From the NCBI GenBank assembly GCA_009775375.1, contig VSPO01000081.1, positions 1-15,992 of the forward strand: 15,992 bases of DNA. Direction: 5' to 3'. This DNA comes from Muribaculaceae bacterium. GTDB taxonomy: Bacteria > Bacteroidota > Bacteroidia > Bacteroidales > Muribaculaceae. The stretch's first letter is position 1. The number at the start of each line of letters is the position of its first letter. The notes beneath the pieces are model-generated. The model did no database searches. It was not told the DNA's origin and saw nothing but the letters and a program-made list of their open reading frames with translations. A program made the translations under genes and the position numbers. Positions 13,865 through 15,992 of this stretch are shown in pieces.

Positions 13865-15992
13865 TGGATTCACAGGTTAACTATATGCGTCAACGTCTTT
13901 CGCTTCGCAAACCGCTTGCGAAAGCATTGGAACTTACCGCTCGTCTGACGGATAAACTTTCTTTGCAGAAACCTCCGACAGACCCGGACATGCTCGAAAT
14001 GTTTATCACGGCCGAGCTTGCAAAGGTGAAGTCCATCGTGCCGACGGTCAAGGGATTTGACCGCGACTTCCCTTCGCTCGCTTTTTCCATTGCCACCGGC
14101 ATTGGAAAAACTCGACTAATGGGTGCTATAATCGCATACCTGTACCTCAAAAAAGGTATTAAGCACTTCTTCGTCCTCGCACCCAATCTTACGCTCTACG
14201 AGAAACTGATTAGGGACTTCGGCGACGAGACTTATGCCAAGTATGTGTTCAAGGGCATAAGCGAATTTGTCGGCAAGCCACCACGAATTGTTACAGGCGA
14301 AAACTACCAGGAACGTACAGGCAGCTTGTTCTCTGATATTGAAATCAATATCTTCAATATTTCCAAGTTCAACACCGAGAACAAAACTACTAAGAAAGGT
14401 GGTATCACCGTTCAGCCGAGGATGCGCCGCTTGTCGGAATATCTCGGTCAGTCGTATTTCGACTATCTCGCCTCGCTCCCTGATCTCGTAATCCTGATGG
14501 ATGAAGCGCACCGCTACCACGGCGACGCTTCGAAAAAGGCAATCAACGAGCTTCGCCCGGTTCTCGGTCTTGAAATGACAGCCACGCCTTTTGACGAAAA
14601 GGGACGTGCGTTTAAGAATATAGTCTTTGAGTACAACCTCGCCGAAGCTCTCGACGATGGGTTGTATGTCAAGAATCCGGCTATCGCCAAGGCTCGCAAC
14701 TTCAACAAGGATAATTTCACCCCCGATGAGATTGAAATTATCAAGATCGAAGACGGCATTACCTGCCATGAGCGCACAAAGCTCGCTATCGAGATGTACG
14801 CCAAGCAGAATGGGCTGCCCGTTGTCAAACCATTCATTTTGGTGGCTTGTCGTGATATCAACCACGCCAAGTCAGTCGAGGAGTTATTGCAAAGCGACCG
14901 AATTTATCACGGTGCATACAAGGGTAAGGTGCTGCGCATTGACAGCAGTTCAAAAAAGGATGAAGACATCGAACGTCAATTTGTCGCTCTCGAATCGCCT
15001 GACAACGAAATAGAAATTGTCGTGCACGTCAATATGCTCAAAGAGGGCTGGGATGTGAATAATCTATATACGATTATTCCACTCCGTGCCTCAAACGCCG
15101 CTATCCTTATTGAGCAGACAATAGGCCGTGGTCTGCGCTTGCCTTATGGCGGACAGCGCACCGGCAATAAGGACGTTGATACTTTGACTGTAATAGCCCA
15201 CGATAACTTCCAGAAAGTCATAGAGGAAGCAAATAAGAGCAATTCACTTCTCAAACGAGTTTCGTTTATCGAACTTGAAGAACGCGATGAGAGGGAGCAA
15301 GGTGGCCGCGTGGAAACCACTCCGACCTCTACCGAGCAGAAGATACAGAAGCAGATTGAAAAGGTCAAGGGCGAAATAAGCGAGAAGTCAAAGCAGTATG
15401 TTATCCAAGTCGGCAAGGCCGTTGAAACTGCCATCTCAAACATTGCCGCCGAGGGCGTGGCTTCTTTCGGAGACCTCCAAAAGAAAGAGGTTAAGGAGAA
15501 ACTTCGCGAAAAGGCTATTGCCACTATAAAAGAAAGTGTCAAGGATAGCCTGTTCGCCGAGCAGGATGCCGCTGAACAGATTGCACAGGTCGATGAAGTA
15601 ATCAAAATTGTAGTCGAGGACTACAAAAACAACGTTATTGAAATTCCGCGCATCGTTGTTGAACAGCAGAATATCAAGGCCATATTTGATGATTTTGACC
15701 TTGACACCTCCGAAGGCTATAATCTCGACGAACTACGCCGCGAGATTATCCGTCAGGGTCTTACTGATTCCACCGACTTCGAGATTTTCGCAGGGAAATC
15801 GGGAAGCTCCAAGCGTCCTGCCATTGAACAGCTAATCGCAGCTCTTATTGACTTCGACGATATAGACTACGACGAGATTTCCGACCTGCTTTATAAACTT
15901 GTCGGGCAAGCCGTAGATGCTATCCGCAGTAATGCTCCCGGCATCTCCGATGATGATTTGAACGAGCGTGTCCACGCTTTCAAGCAGAGCCT
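13864..15992 (+). CDS. Type III Res-like DEAH helicase/ATPase (3' truncated by window edge)
   Basis: At least 709 residues, open to the right edge with no stop. Motif I is ATGIGKT (77-83), with Ile where Ala/Ser is usual; motif II is DEAH (213-216); then TATPF (239-243), a second RecA domain with NMLKEGWDVNNL (390-401), and motif VI QTIGRGLRLP (418-427). This is the ResIII-type helicase layout. After about residue 435 comes a charged helical region. Any C-terminal PD-(D/E)xK nuclease, present in true type III Res, would lie beyond the window, so cleavage ability is undecided. The ATG overlaps the DUF4276 stop (TAATG), giving coupled translation. With the SNF2 helicase and Mod-like methylase it completes the Hma-like core. 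Sampled GC of about 58% matches the other core genes rather than the cargo just upstream. A 249-codon frame on the opposite strand is a shadow. Confidence 0.9.
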   Translation, partial: MDSQVNYMRQRLSLRKPLAKALELTARLTDKLSLQKPPTDPDMLEMFITAELAKVKSIVPTVKGFDRDFPSLAFSIATGIGKTRLMGAIIAYLYLKKGIKHFFVLAPNLTLYEKLIRDFGDETYAKYVFKGISEFVGKPPRIVTGENYQERTGSLFSDIEINIFNISKFNTENKTTKKGGITVQPRMRRLSEYLGQSYFDYLASLPDLVILMDEAHRYHGDASKKAINELRPVLGLEMTATPFDEKGRAFKNIVFEYNLAEALDDGLYVKNPAIAKARNFNKDNFTPDEIEIIKIEDGITCHERTKLAIEMYAKQNGLPVVKPFILVACRDINHAKSVEELLQSDRIYHGAYKGKVLRIDSSSKKDEDIERQFVALESPDNEIEIVVHVNMLKEGWDVNNLYTIIPLRASNAAILIEQTIGRGLRLPYGGQRTGNKDVDTLTVIAHDNFQKVIEEANKSNSLLKRVSFIELEERDEREQGGRVETTPTSTEQKIQKQIEKVKGEISEKSKQYVIQVGKAVETAISNIAAEGVASFGDLQKKEVKEKLREKAIATIKESVKDSLFAEQDAAEQIAQVDEVIKIVVEDYKNNVIEIPRIVVEQQNIKAIFDDFDLDTSEGYNLDELRREIIRQGLTDSTDFEIFAGKSGSSKRPAIEQLIAALIDFDDIDYDEISDLLYKLVGQAVDAIRSNAPGISDDDLNERVHAFKQS

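Noticed and set aside
14116..14865. A 249-codon minus-strand frame
   Set aside because: It lies entirely opposite the Res-like helicase, whose motifs are unambiguous, so it is a shadow of that gene.
6707..15992. DISARM, BREX or a classical type III restriction-modification assignment
   Set aside because: No DrmA/DrmB/DrmC or BREX PglZ/BrxC-like gene is visible. A plain type III system would not need the SNF2-type helicase. The gene set fits Hma better.
1..15992. CRISPR array, tRNA-adjacent attachment sites, intact transposase or integrase
   Set aside because: I found no spaced repeat array, no tRNA cloverleaf-like segment, and no coding frame with transposase or integrase motifs.

Overview
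The window looks like a Bacteroidales chromosome or integrated element. Its CusA/CzcA-type metal efflux cluster resembles those of Bacteroidetes, the outer-membrane and adaptor proteins carry typical signal peptides and a lipobox, and the intergenic regions hold TAnnTTTG promoter boxes of the Bacteroidetes type. Genus cannot be fixed from the sequence alone. All genes I can support lie on the + strand. I see no rRNA, tRNA, CRISPR array or intact transposase or integrase.

Part 1 (1-4462) is the end of a heavy-metal efflux operon: the C-terminal third of an HME-family RND pump, a TolC/CusC-like outer-membrane factor, a CusB-like lipoprotein adaptor and a CDF cation exporter. Spacing is tight (overlap, 7 nt, 6 nt), and a hairpin terminator follows the CDF gene. 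The first three would form a tripartite pump across the envelope. The CDF protein would move divalent metal from cytoplasm to periplasm and so feed it.

Part 2 (4463-6706) is a sparse region around one gene, an NtrC-like regulator. It keeps its DNA-binding helix-turn-helix, but its receiver, GAFTGA loop and Walker B motif are degenerate. The flanks hold a perfect inverted repeat, a tandem 8-bp repeat, two promoter-like boxes, and a structured leader with a terminator-like hairpin directly before the next operon.

Part 3 (6707-15992, open at the right edge) is a defence operon. Its core is a SNF2-type helicase, a type III Mod-like N6-adenine methyltransferase and a type III Res-like DEAH helicase. 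This is the gene set I recall being named Hma (Helicase, Methylase, ATPase) in the PADLOC survey. Two cargo modules sit inside it: a two-TM membrane protein between helicase and methylase, and an ABC-type AAA ATPase plus DUF4276 (TOPRIM-like) pair between methylase and Res-like ATPase. Junctions are overlaps or 4 nt, so the operon is probably one transcript. Hand-counted samples show the cargo at about 25-42% GC against about 45-58% in most core samples, which suggests modules acquired separately.

The most interesting points are this core with embedded cargo, and the leader at about 6556-6716, where a 45-codon reading frame runs through an intrinsic-terminator-like hairpin and overlaps the helicase start codon, as expected for an attenuator.
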